Part shown: positions 21,721-33,240 of the stretch, one piece after another
Position numbering within the stretch: position 1 is the stretch's first letter
Layout of the letters: the number at the start of each line of letters is the position of its first letter
Assembly: GCA_963854835.1 (NCBI GenBank)
Contig: OY978525.1
Coordinates: 54,948,355-55,012,354, forward strand
Length of the DNA: 64,000 bases
Direction: 5' to 3'
DNA from: Megamerina dolium
Lineage: Eukaryota; Arthropoda; Insecta; Diptera; Megamerinidae
Notes under the pieces: generated by a model
The model's input: only the letters and a program-made list of their open reading frames with translations
Databases searched by the model: none
Told to the model about the DNA's origin: nothing
Position numbers and translations under genes: made by a program

Positions 21721-22023
21721 AGCAGATAATTAGCGTAGAACTAGATTTAAGGTGTGGATTAGTATTGCAAAATTTATTAGATTTACAAGAAAGAGGTGGC
21801 GACACCCACTTTTTATTTAGCTCCCATACTAAGCCTCGAAACTATATTAAATATCTCGTTTAAATTATCCCTTACAAAGTACTTCGTCAAAGTCAACCAT
21901 ATTTCGGGTGTAGATTAGTGTGACATGCAAAAATTGTTTCTCAAAAAAGTGGTAAGCCACGCCTACTTCTTAATGTAGGTCCCATACAAAGTAGTGGAAA
22001 TAAAAGAAAAAGATGGATATTCG
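21721..22023. repeat. Dispersed-repeat remnant
   Basis: Contains a TTTTTATTTAGCTCCCATAC-type segment and a second GTAGGTCCCATACAAAGTAG segment, resembling the tandem modules in the inverted-repeat arms. No coding region seen. Confidence 0.4.
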
Positions 22024-22042
22024 AGCAAACTGTATATGTATA

Positions 22043-22131
<89 letters not shown>

Positions 22132-22156
22132 ATATGTATGTATGTATATATGTATA

Positions 22157-22230
<74 letters not shown>

Positions 22231-22240
22231 TATACAGGGT
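22024..22240. repeat. Compound (TA)n/(TG)n microsatellite
   Basis: About 210 bases of TA runs with a central TG run near 22112-22130. Long open frames of Tyr-Ile repeats here are artefacts of the repeat. Confidence 0.97.
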
Positions 22241-22269
22241 ATAATTTGGTCCACCCTAACCGACTGTAA

Positions 22270-22621
22270 GGTTATTTTTTAAAATTGTATTTACATTTAC
22301 CAATGTAAAATAATTCATTATCCACAAATAGTTTAAATCTTTCGATTCTAGACTTATATCTTGATTTGTTTTTATACTTATCAAGCCAATTATTCAACTT
22401 CACAACGACACTCTTAGTATTAATAATTTCAATAAATAATTTACTTCAAATTTCAACTAATTTATGTAACATATATGGAGTAAAATATCTATACGAGAAC
22501 TTTCTTTGATTACATTTAGCACACTAGCTCAAAAAAAAAAATGCTTCAAAATACCTCGATTACTTGGCAAATTGATGCCACTCAAATCACTTGGTAAGCC
22601 GAAAATACCACAACCACAACC
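22270..22621 (-). pseudogene. Second, more degraded copy of the 13653-13990 fragment
   Basis: Nucleotide similarity to 13674-13990 over most of its length (for example TTTACATTTACCAATGTAAAA, near 22290), with small deletions and insertions and several stops. This shows the fragment is a dispersed repeat. Confidence 0.6.
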
Positions 22622-22965
22622 ACAATACGAGCAAATAAATGACCAACTTCAGATGCATATAAGCGCGGCCGTATCAAAGCGTTGCAGTTTTAGAAAAACG
22701 GAATTGAATAGAAAAAAAAAAAAAACTAAGGAGTTTGTATTGAGAATTTCGTACTATAAATAATGAAAAATTTTGTAGAATAAAATAGAATAAAATTGAT
22801 ATTGCAAAAAAAAAAGACTACAAAATTTAAACAATTTTTAATTTGCATAAAGGTCAAACATCTCAAATACCTTTGTCTATTTTTTCTTTTAAATTATTAT
22901 TAATTTTATTATAATTAATCAACTTGTAAAATTTTTTTTTTTTTGGTTACAATAGTTGAAAATAG
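22622..22965. other. AT-rich sequence with A and T runs
   Basis: No gene or clear repeat recognised. It may include the lost 3' end of the following minus-strand gypsy element. Confidence 0.4.
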
Positions 22966-23450
22966 TCAAAAAATTTTTAAAGTGTGTGATTGTGTTGCCT
23001 TAAAATATAAACGAAAAAAATTCATAATCTTGTACTCTATCAGAGGGATAATAATTTTGACACTGCCTGCCTTCATGGTAGCCTTTTTACTTTGGATATA
23101 ATGGAGTGGTACGTGTTTTATGTACACACATGTTATACACAACATTGCACAAACTTCCTTAAACATCGTTGATTCGAAGTTTCGCCCTTGGTCTGAATGT
23201 AGCTCTAATGGAACACCAAATCTTGTAATCCAATAGTTTACGAATAGTTCAGCGACCGTGCTCGCTTCTTGATTTGGGACAGGGTAGACTTCTGGCCATT
23301 TGCTAAAGTAGTCCATTACTACCAACACATACTTATTTCCCAAGCTGCTCGTGGCGATCGGACCCGCTATGTCCATTGTAATTCGTTCAAACGGAGCACC
23401 CGTGTTATACTGTTACATCTTACCTCGGCTCCTTCTACGTGGGCCTTTTG
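22966..23450 (-). pseudogene. Gypsy integrase core fragment
   Basis: MDIAGPIATSSLGNKYVLVV carries the first catalytic Asp (near 23370), and HSDQGRNFES carries the second (near 23180). The third catalytic Glu region is absent: the frame runs into unrelated AT-rich sequence after about 23120. The upstream zinc domain is in a different frame, so there is at least one frameshift near 23400. Confidence 0.75.
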
Positions 23451-23990
23451 CTGATAAGCATTGGTCACATCTTCTTATAAAGTCGGCTAGGGATTCTTGG
23501 CATTCAACCCAGTAGAAGTGTCTCTTGATCTTTTCTGTGGTTTTAGCTATGCCCAAATGACCTCCTCCAGGATTGCCATGATCACCTTCTTTACGGTGCT
23601 CAATAGTAAAGTCGTAGCTTTGCTCTGGATCCTTGAATTGTAGTAGCCACCGGAGTGCTTCATGGTCAGTCCTGAGATTTAATGGTTGTCCGTACAGATA
23701 CTTCTTGAAGCGTTTCATCCATTCCATTATTGCAAATAGTTCTCTTCGAGTTACGCAATAGTTTCGCTCTGGTTTGGACAAACTTTTGTTGTAGTAGGCT
23801 ATCACTTTTTCTTGTCCATCTATAATCTGAGACAGTACTCCACAGATTCCGTAGCCGCTCTCATACGTATCCAAAATAAATGTTTTGCCAGGTATTGGGT
23901 AAACTAATACTGGTTCGCAGTAGAGTTGTTCTTTAAGTCCTTCGAAAGCCTTATCTTGTGTGTCACCCCATTTGAATACCTGGTTCTTTC
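23413..23990 (-). pseudogene. Gypsy RNase H fused by deletion to integrase zinc domain
   Basis: RNase H motifs DTYESGYGICGVLSQ (near 23865) and LRTDHEALRWLLQFKDPEQ (near 23660) are followed by EHRKEGDHGNPGGGHLGIAK, where a deletion joins the RNase H tail to the integrase H2C2 region. The paired cysteines of RRCDQCLSAKG lie near 23465. About 40-60 residues of the usual linker are missing. Confidence 0.75.
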
Positions 23991-24420
23991 TAGTTAGCTC
24001 ATGTAAACTACTGCATCACTGTGAATTGCCATAGTCCATCACCAGCGCTAAATGCAGTCTTTTCTTTGTCTTTCTGCTCAAGTTCTACTTGCCAGTAGCC
24101 GCTCTGTAGCTCGAGAGTTGAGAACCATTATGCACCAGATAATGTGTTGTTAGTATCGTCGATTCTAGGCAATGGATAGCTGTCTTTCTTCGTGACATTA
24201 TTCAACTTACGGTAGTCCACACAGAATCGAGTACTTCCGTCTTTCTTCTTCACAAGCACCACTGGTGAACCCTAGGGACTGGCTGATGGTTTGATAACAC
24301 CTTCCCTCCGCATATTGTCCACGTGCTTTGTTACTTCATCTCTTCTAGCCAATGAAACTCTTCGTGGCGCGGAGAGGTTTGGAATCGCCGGTTTCAATTT
24401 CATGTTTTATTATAGTTGTT
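23991..24420 (-). pseudogene. Gypsy reverse transcriptase fragment
   Basis: Conserved RT segments [20 protein letters not shown] and [19 protein letters not shown] (about 24275-24165), then a WFSTLELQSGYWQVELE block. An in-frame stop lies near 24275. The part that should contain the catalytic YxDD is deleted before the RNase H linker near 24010. Confidence 0.7.
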
Positions 24421-24959
24421 CTTCCACCAGTTTTGCCTTTAGGTGCAAAAATGGACCAATGCTTAATTATTGCTTTTAACGCCTTATTTTTCTGATGTTC
24501 AGTAAGCTCTTAAGTCCATTATTGCATCTGCGCCATTGCAATTTCTTTGCCCGCATTGCTTCCAGTTTTTACTATTGCCGTATCCTATCCACAATTAACC
24601 ACAGCTGTAACCTCTTGACATTGACCAATTATTGTTCATTTTCTTAGGAATTTTGTTGTACCAGATGGATTTAAAATTCGAATAGGTATAATTCCATCAT
24701 TTTTAGGCTCTACTAGTGTTTTTCCAAGAAAGATGTTATTGACTTGGTTATACCTTGGTACATTCCAAAACCAACAACTTGCTTGTCCCTCCATCCGCAT
24801 CTATTTTCTCCCATATGATTGCCTCCAAATTTGCTGGTATTTACTGTTGTTGTCATATCCGAACCTGTTTTGTACTTCCACTACGCTCATAGCCCACATT
24901 TAGTGGACATTCAACATCCATGTATTGCAATATTCGTCGACTTAAGTCTAATGTAACTC

Positions 24960-25500
24960 CATGTGTGATCATAAAATCTATGCCAATAATGATGTCATCG
25001 ATCACCTATCGTGATTTGCTTTGAGACCTTTCCCAAAATCGGCGCATCTTTACCTGATGCTGTGAGAAGTTTTGGCCAACCAATGACATAAACTTTTTTA
25101 CCAGGTCTCTTTTTATTATCAAGTGATCTAAAGTCAAAATGAAAGCTATACCGTTAATTTTTCCATCGATGGTCAGGCTGTTAGGGACGCATTTCATTTG
25201 AGAGATGAGGATGGTGGGTCAACCCGTTGTGGAGCCAGCTACCGTCCCTTGGAACTGACTCGTTTTAGTTTAACGAAAGCTTATATGTAGTCTTGTTAAT
25301 GCTGTTCACCCCGCCTTCGTGTTTCTTCTTCCCGAGAGCGCTTGTTTATCACAATAAAAGCACTTTCCACTAAATTTTCCTTCACGTCGAACTACTGCTG
25401 CTTGTTCGGACTTGTTCATTTGCCGTACCACTTCAACCATATCCGTTTCAGTCTCCCATTTTCGAGCCTTTTGTATTGGACGACACATCAAACCAGCAAC
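24960..25500 (-). pseudogene. Gypsy gag end and protease fragment
   Basis: A Cys-x2-Cys knuckle half (KCFYCDKQ, near 25365) is followed by a protease-like region, NSLTIDGKINGIAFILTLD (near 25190-25130), continuing IIKRDLVKKFM. The Asp-Thr-Gly triad is not intact. The call depends on gene order and this flanking similarity. Confidence 0.5.
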
Positions 25501-25584
25501 CTCATGTCAACGCACTGCTAACAGTTTCTGCATAGTCGCTCTCAGGGATAAGATTGTTTGACGTTTGACGTTTGGCACACAATG

Positions 25585-27925
25585 TAGCCAAAATATATTG
25601 TTTTTAAAAAGCTCAAACATCTAAATTCAAAATTTTATTAAAAAATCGTGAAAAACACAGATTATGGCCAAAAGAAGTATCTTTGAAAAGGCTAAAACAT
25701 GTAAATTCAAAATCAATTATTTTCATGCAAAAATCGTGAAAAATACATATCGTGGCCAAAAAAATTGTTTTGAAAATACTCAAATATGTAAATTCAAAAT
25801 ACATTATTTTCATTGAGAAATCGTGAAAAATAGGGATTGTGGCAGAAATAAATTGTTTTGAAAAGGCTAAAAAGGTAATTTCAAAATCAATTACTTTCAT
25901 TAAAAAATCCTAAAAAAATTGATTATGGCTAAAAGAAGTAGTTTTGAAAAGGCTCTCAAACATAATTCAAAATCCATTATTTTCATCAATACATCGTGAA
26001 AAATAAAATTGTGGCCAAATTGAATTGTTTTGAAAAGGTTCTAGAAAAAAATTCAAAATCTATTATTTACATTGTGAAATCGTCAGAAATAGAGATTGTG
26101 GCCAAAATATATTGTTTTGAAAAGGCTCTAAAATAAAATAAAAAATCCATTATTTTTATAAAAAAATCTTGAAAAAATAGATTGTACCTAAAAGAAGTTA
26201 CAGAAATTATATTGTTCTGAAAGGAGCAAAAAACTAATTCAAAATCCAGTATCTTCATTAAAAAATAGAGATTGTGGCCAAAATAATTGTCTTGCAAACG
26301 CACAAACAAGTAAATTTTTTTTAACAATTTGAAATGGCTCAAAAATTAAAATTCAAAATCCATTACTTTGATTGATAAATCGCGAAAAATACAGATTGTG
26401 GCCAATATAAATTGTCTTGCAAAGGCTCAAACAAGTAAATGTAAAATCCATTATTTTATCGACATCATGGAAAACACAAGTGTGGCAAAAATAAATTTTT
26501 TTGAATAAGCTCAAACATTTAAATTCAATATCCATTTTTTTCATAAAAAATAGTGTAAAATACAGATTGTGGCCAATATAAATCTATCGTGTTCATTAAA
26601 AAGTCGTAAAAAAAAGAAATTGTGGCCGAACGAAATTGTTTTTAAAAGGCTCAAACAAATAACTTTAAAATCCATTATTTTCACTGAGAAATCATGCAAA
26701 TACAGAACGTAGCCAACAGATGTTGTTTTGAAAAGGCTCGAACAAGAATATCAAAAATCCATTATTTTTATTAAAAAATAGTGCAAAATTCAGATTGTGG
26801 CCAAAATCATCTGAAAATCCAAAATCTATTATTTTTATTGGAAAATAGTGAAAAATAAAGATTGTGGCCAAAATATATTGTTTTGAAAAGTCTTTAAAAG
26901 AAAATTCAAAATCCATTATTTTCATTGAGAAATCGTTAAAAATACAGATGGTGGCCAATATAAATATTGTGTTCATTAAAAAATCGTTTAAAAAAAAATT
27001 CTGGCCGAATGAAATTATTTTTAAAAGGCTAAAACAGGTAAATTCAAAATCCATTATTTTCATTAAAAATCGTATAAGTAAATTGAAAATCCAATATTTT
27101 TATTAAAAAGCGTGAAAAATACAGATTCTGGCCACAGAAGTTGTTTTAAAAAAGCTTGAACATGTAAATTCAAAATCCATTATTTTCATTGCGAAATCGT
27201 GAAAATTATAGATTGTGGACAAAAGAAATTGTTCTTAAAAGTCTAAAACATAAAAACTCATAGTGTGAGAAACACAGATTGTGGCTAAAAGAAGTTGTTT
27301 GGAAAGGCTCAAAATTGAAAATTCAAAATCTCCATTATTTTCATTAAAACTTCGTGAAAAATACAGCTTGTGGCCAATATAAATTGTCTTGCAAAGGGTC
27401 AAACAAGTAAACTCAAAATCCACTATTTCATTGAGAAATAGTGCAAAATACAAAATGTGACCAAAATAAATTGTTTTGAAAAGAAAACAAGTAGATTCAA
27501 AATCTATGGTGTTCATTAAAAAATCGTCAAAACACACATTGTGGCCTAATAAAATTCTATTTAAAAGGCTAAAACAAGTAAATTCAGGCTCCATTTTTTT
27601 TTATAAAAAAATCGTGAAATATACAAATTGTGGCAAAAAGAAATTATGTTGAAAAGTGTCTAAAAGATAATTCAAAAACCATTGTTTTAATTGAAAAGTC
27701 GTGAAAAAAACATATCACGACCAATATAAATTGTTTCGAAAATGCTCAAACAAGAAATTCCAAAATCCATTATTTTTATTAAAAAATTGTATAAAATATA
27801 AATTGTGGCCAAAATCATCTGATTGAAAAGGCTCAAAAAAGAAAATTCAAAATCCATTATTTTCATTAAAAAATAGTGAAAAACACAAATTGTGGCCGAA
27901 GAAGTTGTTTTGAAAAGGTTAAAAG
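25585..27925. repeat. 87-bp satellite array, block 1 (~27 units)
   Basis: Tandem units with consensus features GGCCAAAATAAATTGTTTTG, AAAAGGCTCAAACAAGTAAA, TTCAAAATCCATTATTTTCA and TTAAAAAATCGTGAAAAAT. Measured spacing of a clear unit near 25728 is 87 bp. Units differ by many substitutions and small indels, so it is an old array. The right end is broken by Jockey copy A. Confidence 0.95.
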
Positions 27926-28075
27926 ATTTTTTTTTTTAACTAGCTTTTTTTTTATTGGATCTTTCTAAATTACTTAGAAACTAGCAATAAGTAATCAAAT
28001 CTTACAAACTAACTAAAATTATGTGATATTCCCAACGTTCCATCACAATTTGTTGAGTCGCGAGGTATAGCAATT

Positions 28076-30530
28076 TCACAGCATATTCAGTGTGTCTTTT
28101 CTTTTTAATCGACGATGCCCCATGCTCAGCAACAATTGCCTAGCAAGGGGATTCGGATGATTGTGTAATTTTTGAATGTAGCTTCTGCAGGACATTGCAA
28201 CTTCCTCAGAAATTGTAGGTACATTTAAATCTCGATGGATGTTAACGTTCTTCATATACCAAGGCGCGTTTACAATAATTCGCAGAAACTTGGATTGTAT
28301 TCGCTGCAATTTTTCGATATTTGAGGGAGATGCGGTGCCCCAAAACTGAATACCATAAGTCCAAATTGGCTTCAGGATTGCTTTATATAATAGCACTTTG
28401 TATTCAAGATTCAACTTTGATCTTTTGCCACCATAACTGATTCATTTTAAGCTTGATCTGAGTTTTCTTTGCCTCTATGTGATTTTTCTATGTCAGCCTT
28501 CTGTCGAGGTGAATACCCAAGTACTTTGTTGAGGAACATTGTGGAACTGATTGGCCATTAATATTAGGTGGGGGACATGTATCTAGCCTTAGCGTGAAGG
28601 TTACATGTACGCTCTTTGATTCATTGACTTTTATACGCCATTTTGCTAGCCAAATTTCGAGAGAATCGACATGAGTCTGCAGGAGTTTAGTAGCTTCTAT
28701 GGGGTTAGAGCGAGAGCACAATATTGCCGTATCATCAGCAAAGGTCGATATGAATGTATAGTTATTGTTGGGCATATCTGAAGTAGAGATACAGTAACGG
28801 GCCCAAAACGCTTCCTTGAGGAACGCCAGCGTGAATATCCAATGGATTTGTTGTGTAATCCTTGTGATGTACGAGAAATTGTCTTTTCGTGAGGTAGCTA
28901 CTAAGCAATGAGGAGACATTTGTAGGCAGTAATAGTTTGAGTTTGTAAATAAGGCCATCGTGCCATACTTTATCGAAAGCTTGAGTGATATCAATAAAGC
29001 AATAGCAATAAAGCTGAGCAATACTTTTTTTCTTCAAAAGTGTTCCTTATCAGAGTTACAATGCGGTGGACTTGTTCTATTGTGCGTGCTGTTTTCTAAA
29101 TCCAAACTGATGTTGGGGAATCAGTTGGTTTAGATTAATAAATGGAGTTATATTCATAACAAGTAGCTTTTCGAATACTTTAGAGAATAGAGGCAGGAGA
29201 CTGATAGGTATGTACGATGCAACTTTTGTAGGGTCTTTTCCTGGTTTTGCTATCATAATAATTTTTGAAGTTTTCCAGCATTTGGGGTAGTGTTTAATAT
29301 GAAGGATAGCATTAAAAATGTGCATGAGATGAATTACTGAAGCCGGAGGTAGCTCTTTTATCATTTTACCGGTAATTTTATCTGGACCAGGTGATTTTTT
29401 TGGGTTTAAATCTTTATAAATTGCTTTGAATATGTCCTTTTTTTTAATTTTGAGCGTTATTGAGGGAGGTTGAGAAGTTAATTTTGGTAATGAGGATTGT
29501 GAAGAGGGTGGATTGGGTGTAAACACACTTTTTAGGTGATTTGCAAAAGCCAAACCCTTCTCACAGTTGCTTCTAGCCCAATTACCGTCACTCAAACGGG
29601 TGGGGGAATCAGTGAGAATTGGCCGATTTGAGTTTTTTGCTGATTTCCACAAAGAGTAGTCTGACGCTTCACCAGGTGTTAATTTCGCTATGTGCTCTTC
29701 TAACTCTTTGTTGTTTTTATTTTTTAAGGCTTGCTTTAACTTTCGAGTGCAGTGCTGTAGCTGTGTTTTCAGATTCGGTGATCTGAATTCTTGCCATTGT
29801 CTTCGGAGTCTTCTTTTCTGTATTACTAGTAATTCAATGTCGGCTGGTGTGTATGGGCTATAGTTTAATTGCTTGCATACCTTTGTGCAGGTGGCTGAGC
29901 TGAGAGCTAATGAGAGCAGCTGGTTGAATTTTTCGAGTGCTGAATCTACATCGTGTCCATTTCTTAATACAGTACTCAGAGGAACATGGGAATTTATATA
30001 TTTCTTGAATTTTAACCAGTCTATTTTCTTTCTAACGCAATTGCCTTGGGGGCTTGATGATTTTATAGATATTACCGTGGGTGAGTGGTCAGATGATAGA
30101 TCATAATTACACTCTGTGGAGATATTTTCCATCTGCAAACCTTTGGCGACTCCAAAGTCTATGAGATCGGGACAAGAGGAAAAGTCCGTCGGCCAATATG
30201 TCGGTTGACCATTTGAAATAACATCGTAGTCGTGGTTAGTGATTGAACATAGTCTTCTGCCTTTTGGAGTTATTAAACGGGAGCCCCAGTGAGTGTGTTT
30301 GGCGTTGAAATCACCAGCAACCAAGAAGTTGCTACCAAGAGTTGAGAAAAATTCTTTATATTGCTGTTCAGTAATACTGTATCTTGGGGGACAGTATATC
30401 GCAGATATTACTAGTTTAGAGATGTATTCTTCCAGACATATAGATGTTGCTTGCAAGTATACGCTACTGAAATCTTTGAGAACATGATGTTTTATTCTGC
30501 TTTTTATCAATATGGTAGTTCCTTGTGATT
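28076..30530 (-). pseudogene. Jockey copy A ORF2 (endonuclease-RT), broken
   Basis: Endonuclease remainder with VAGDFNAKHTHWGSRL (near 30300), then RT with KKSPGPDKITGKMIKELPPA (near 29400-29340) and FADDTAIL (near 28740), and a C-terminal WTYGIQFWGTASPSNIEK segment (near 28340). It is split by frameshifts near 29060-29090, 28780-28800 and 28420-28490. About 98% similar by eye to copy B over the long shared segments. Confidence 0.85.
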
Positions 30531-30544
30531 TTTCGATGCAATAA

Positions 30545-31560
30545 ATATCGAATTTTTTATGGGGTGTACTTCACCTTTTTTTAGGGGTTTTGTTTCAAGC
30601 TGAAGCTCAATACGATATAACGGTTGAGGTATATTGCTCTTGTTGAGAATGTTGAATACTGTTTTGGCTTGAAACCCTTCTTCCTAAAGGGCAAGTTTGA
30701 TTTCGTTAATATCAACATTGGGTTCGACGCCTTTGAGTACAACGATTAAGCCCTTACTACTTTTTAGCTGATATGTGTAGTAATTCTTTTTTACAGCATC
30801 AAATTCCGCAATTACCTTGCGATAAGTCTCGCTGTAGATTTGCACTTTCGTTTCCTCAATTTGGCCTTTGCTAATAGGAACAACGTGGAATTTCTTTGGT
30901 CCTATAAGACTTGTAATTCTAGAAATCAACTTATCTGGGTTGCGTTCTCTTAATAAAATGGGTGGCGATTTGAAATTTTTCTTGGAGATAATATTTTCGT
31001 CACTTTCATCACCTGAAAGCAGAGCGTATCTATTTTCCGAACTAATAGGGGCAGTGTTCTGCTTTTGAATTCTTGTTGAATTCATTTGTTTTGAATTTTG
31101 TGGACTTCTTTTTCGCTTTACTACAGTAATGTAGCGATCAATTCGAGTTTGAACAGCAACTGTTTCTTTATTAGTCATCGCACTAGTTGCTTTAACTACT
31201 GGGTCATGCACTTCAGTAGAAAGGCTTATTTGTTTGCTTTGATGTTGTAGCTGTTGGTGTTACAGCAGGAGCAGCGCATTGTACACTCCACGGTATAGAG
31301 GGAGATAGTATGTCACGAGAGAACAAATTATTTTTTTTGTCTGTATTTATTGTTGTTGCAAATTTTGAGGTAGTGTTAGAGAGAGGAATATGTGCAGGCA
31401 AAAGATTTGCACTGTTACTTTCACTTGTGCAGTGTGTATTAACTGATTTTTTTGATAATGCACTTATCGGGGGGGTTTGCGCGGATGATTGCAAATTATT
31501 GTTTACACACACATTAACAGGCGATTGCCGTTGCCGGAGAGGAGAGCGCTGAACACTCAT
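30545..31560 (-). pseudogene. Jockey copy A ORF1 (Gag-like), truncated and frameshifted
   Basis: Two open pieces, 31560-31213 (N-terminal MSVQRSPLRQRQSPVNVCVN) and 31211-30684, then a short tail. The three CCHC knuckles seen in copy B are missing through the deletion near 30540. Confidence 0.85.
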
Positions 31561-31789
31561 ATTACAAACAAAATGTTTGCAAACGATATTATTTTTTTTT
31601 CTTTGATTTTATTGTTCTTTTTGCTTATTTGTATAAGCAATAAAGAACCACAGAAATAACTCCTTGAGTTTACTTAGCGTCTTTTCGCAATATATTTGAT
31701 TTTTTTTTACCAAAATCAATCACTTTTCCGACTCTATCAAAGGACAGATGCGAAACACGTCCACGCTTACTGGTGACTTTTCACTCCTA

Positions 31790-32072
31790 AAACATTTAAA
31801 TTAAGGAATTAAAAAATGACAGAAAAAGTTCAGACATGTAAATTCCAAATCAATAATTTTCATTATAAAATCGTAAAAAATAGATTGTGGCAAAAGAAAG
31901 TTGTTTTGAAAAGTCTAAAACATGTAAATTCAAGACCAATTATCGTCATTGAAAAACCGTGAAATATACAGCATGTGACCAAAATAAATTGTCTGCAAAG
32001 GCTCAAACAAGTAAATCCAAAATCCATTATTTTTATTGAGAAATCGTGAAAAATACAGATTGCGGCCAAAAA
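31790..32072. repeat. 87-bp satellite, block 2
   Basis: About three units between Jockey copy A and the gypsy element LTR. Same consensus as block 1. Confidence 0.85.
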
Positions 32073-32603
32073 AATTTCTGAAGAAATGGCAATTTCTTCA
32101 GTAGGTTATATTTATAACTTATTTTTAGTAAGTCATCATTATTATTTGTAGTTAATACTTCTTGTTGTAAATATTGTGCATGCGTTCAATATTACGTATT
32201 TTGTTTTTCATTTTGGCTTTTATTTTCTTTTCACTGTGTATGGTTGTTGAATTATTTCATAATCATATAGCGAGGTACAATGACCAGTTGGTTCTTTTTT
32301 TATTGTTTATTATTTTATTTATTGTTTATTCATTATTTTTCTTCTTATTCGTTCTTTGTTTTTCATGATTGTGAAAATGTTCAACAATCATACAGTGAAG
32401 TACGATGACCCTGACCACGCATTTTTATAAATATACTACAACCCATTTTAGCCAATGATAATTACATTATGCATAGTGTGTTGATTATCATTAATTAATG
32501 GTTACACATAATAAAATAACATAATGATAATAATAATATTACTATAACATTTGTAGTGAGTCAAAATGCATAAATTAGATGAGTATTATTTTGACTCACA
32601 ACA
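32073..32603 (-). repeat. 3' LTR of the 32073-42075 element
   Basis: Nearly identical to 41545-42075, with scattered differences and short indels. The minus strand has a TATA-like TATTTATAAAAATG (near 32430). A purine-rich GATTGGAAGGA at 32604-32614 just upstream is a reasonable polypurine tract. Confidence 0.85.
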
Positions 32604-33240
32604 TCCTTCCAATCATTATGAAGAAAAAAGTATCAATTTGAAAGATTGATAGTTTTTTCTTTTACAAATTGAATTTACAAATTATTTAGATTATATATTT
32701 TCAGTTAAAACGTATATACTGTGTATTATATATGTAGTATCTTTATATTTTATACCTATTTTTATAACTTTTTAACTTCTACTGGCAATCTATCACTTCG
32801 GATGCTGATTTTCTTGGTTTTGGTGAGCCGCTTTCTTCTGTTGTACTGTAATTAAACGAAGTTCTTGTTAATTCCTCCGTTGCTTTATATTTTGTTTTCG
32901 ATGTTGAAGCTGATTTAATATGTGGAAGAGGATTTATTTGGAATGTAGAATTTTGCTCGCTGCACTGCACTCTTTTATTTTTGCGTTTTCAGGTGTGATG
33001 TTGACCATTGTTGTAATTGGCTGAGTTGTAGGACTAATTTTTTTTCTTTCATCGGTGCTACTGTTGTATAACACGTAGATTTCTTGCTCACCGTGATATA
33101 CCGTGTGTCCAACGTTTGAACGGTTATTACATTAGGTTATTGTAGCATCAGCGTTGTTGAGATGTTATCGTGTCTCCCTTTTATACTCGCGTTACTGACG
33201 ATTTAATCTGCTTATTAAATGCTTATCTTTGCAATGTTTA
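32604..33240. other. 3' non-coding part of the gypsy element
   Basis: Between the DD41D element and the 3' LTR. A 63-codon Ser/Thr-rich open frame (32779-32970, minus) has no identifiable domain. It could be a remnant of a third ORF, but nothing supports that call. Confidence 0.4.

Larger units (their letters stand above)
22966..25560 (-). mobile_element. Degenerate Ty3/gypsy element (gag knuckle to integrase), no LTR seen
   Basis: Minus-strand remnant with gene order kept: nucleocapsid-like CFYC (near 25365), protease region (about 25220-24960), RT (about 24390-24000), RNase H, integrase zinc domain and core. The protease lacks the TGAS part of its active site, and RT lacks the YxDD segment through an internal deletion. 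Related to, but not the same as, the gypsy family in the inverted-repeat arms. Confidence 0.75.
27926..31789 (-). mobile_element. Jockey-clade non-LTR element, copy A (defective)
   Basis: The poly-A tail appears as a T-run at 27926-27937, and the 5' end lies near 31789, where GTCCACGCTTACTGGTGAC matches the 5' end of copy B. Satellite sequence flanks both sides. An internal deletion near 30530-30545 joins ORF1 directly to ORF2, removing the Gag-like zinc knuckles and the first part of the endonuclease. Its 5' UTR is longer than that of copy B. Confidence 0.9.

Noticed and set aside
21970..22282. Long open frames of Tyr-Ile repeats on both strands
   Set aside because: They are translations of a TA/TG microsatellite.
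25613..27594. Open frames rich in Phe/Ile/Asp in the satellite as genes
   Set aside because: They shift frame between many units, have no start context or domain, and follow from the AT-rich 87-bp period. Reported only as a repeat and a low-interest finding.
25585..27925. CRISPR-like repeat array
   Set aside because: Repeats are contiguous, diverged and 87 bp with no unique spacers, and the sequence is eukaryotic.
32779..32970. Possible envelope remnant in the gypsy element 3' region
   Set aside because: Ser/Thr-rich 63 codons without signal peptide, cleavage site or membrane segment.
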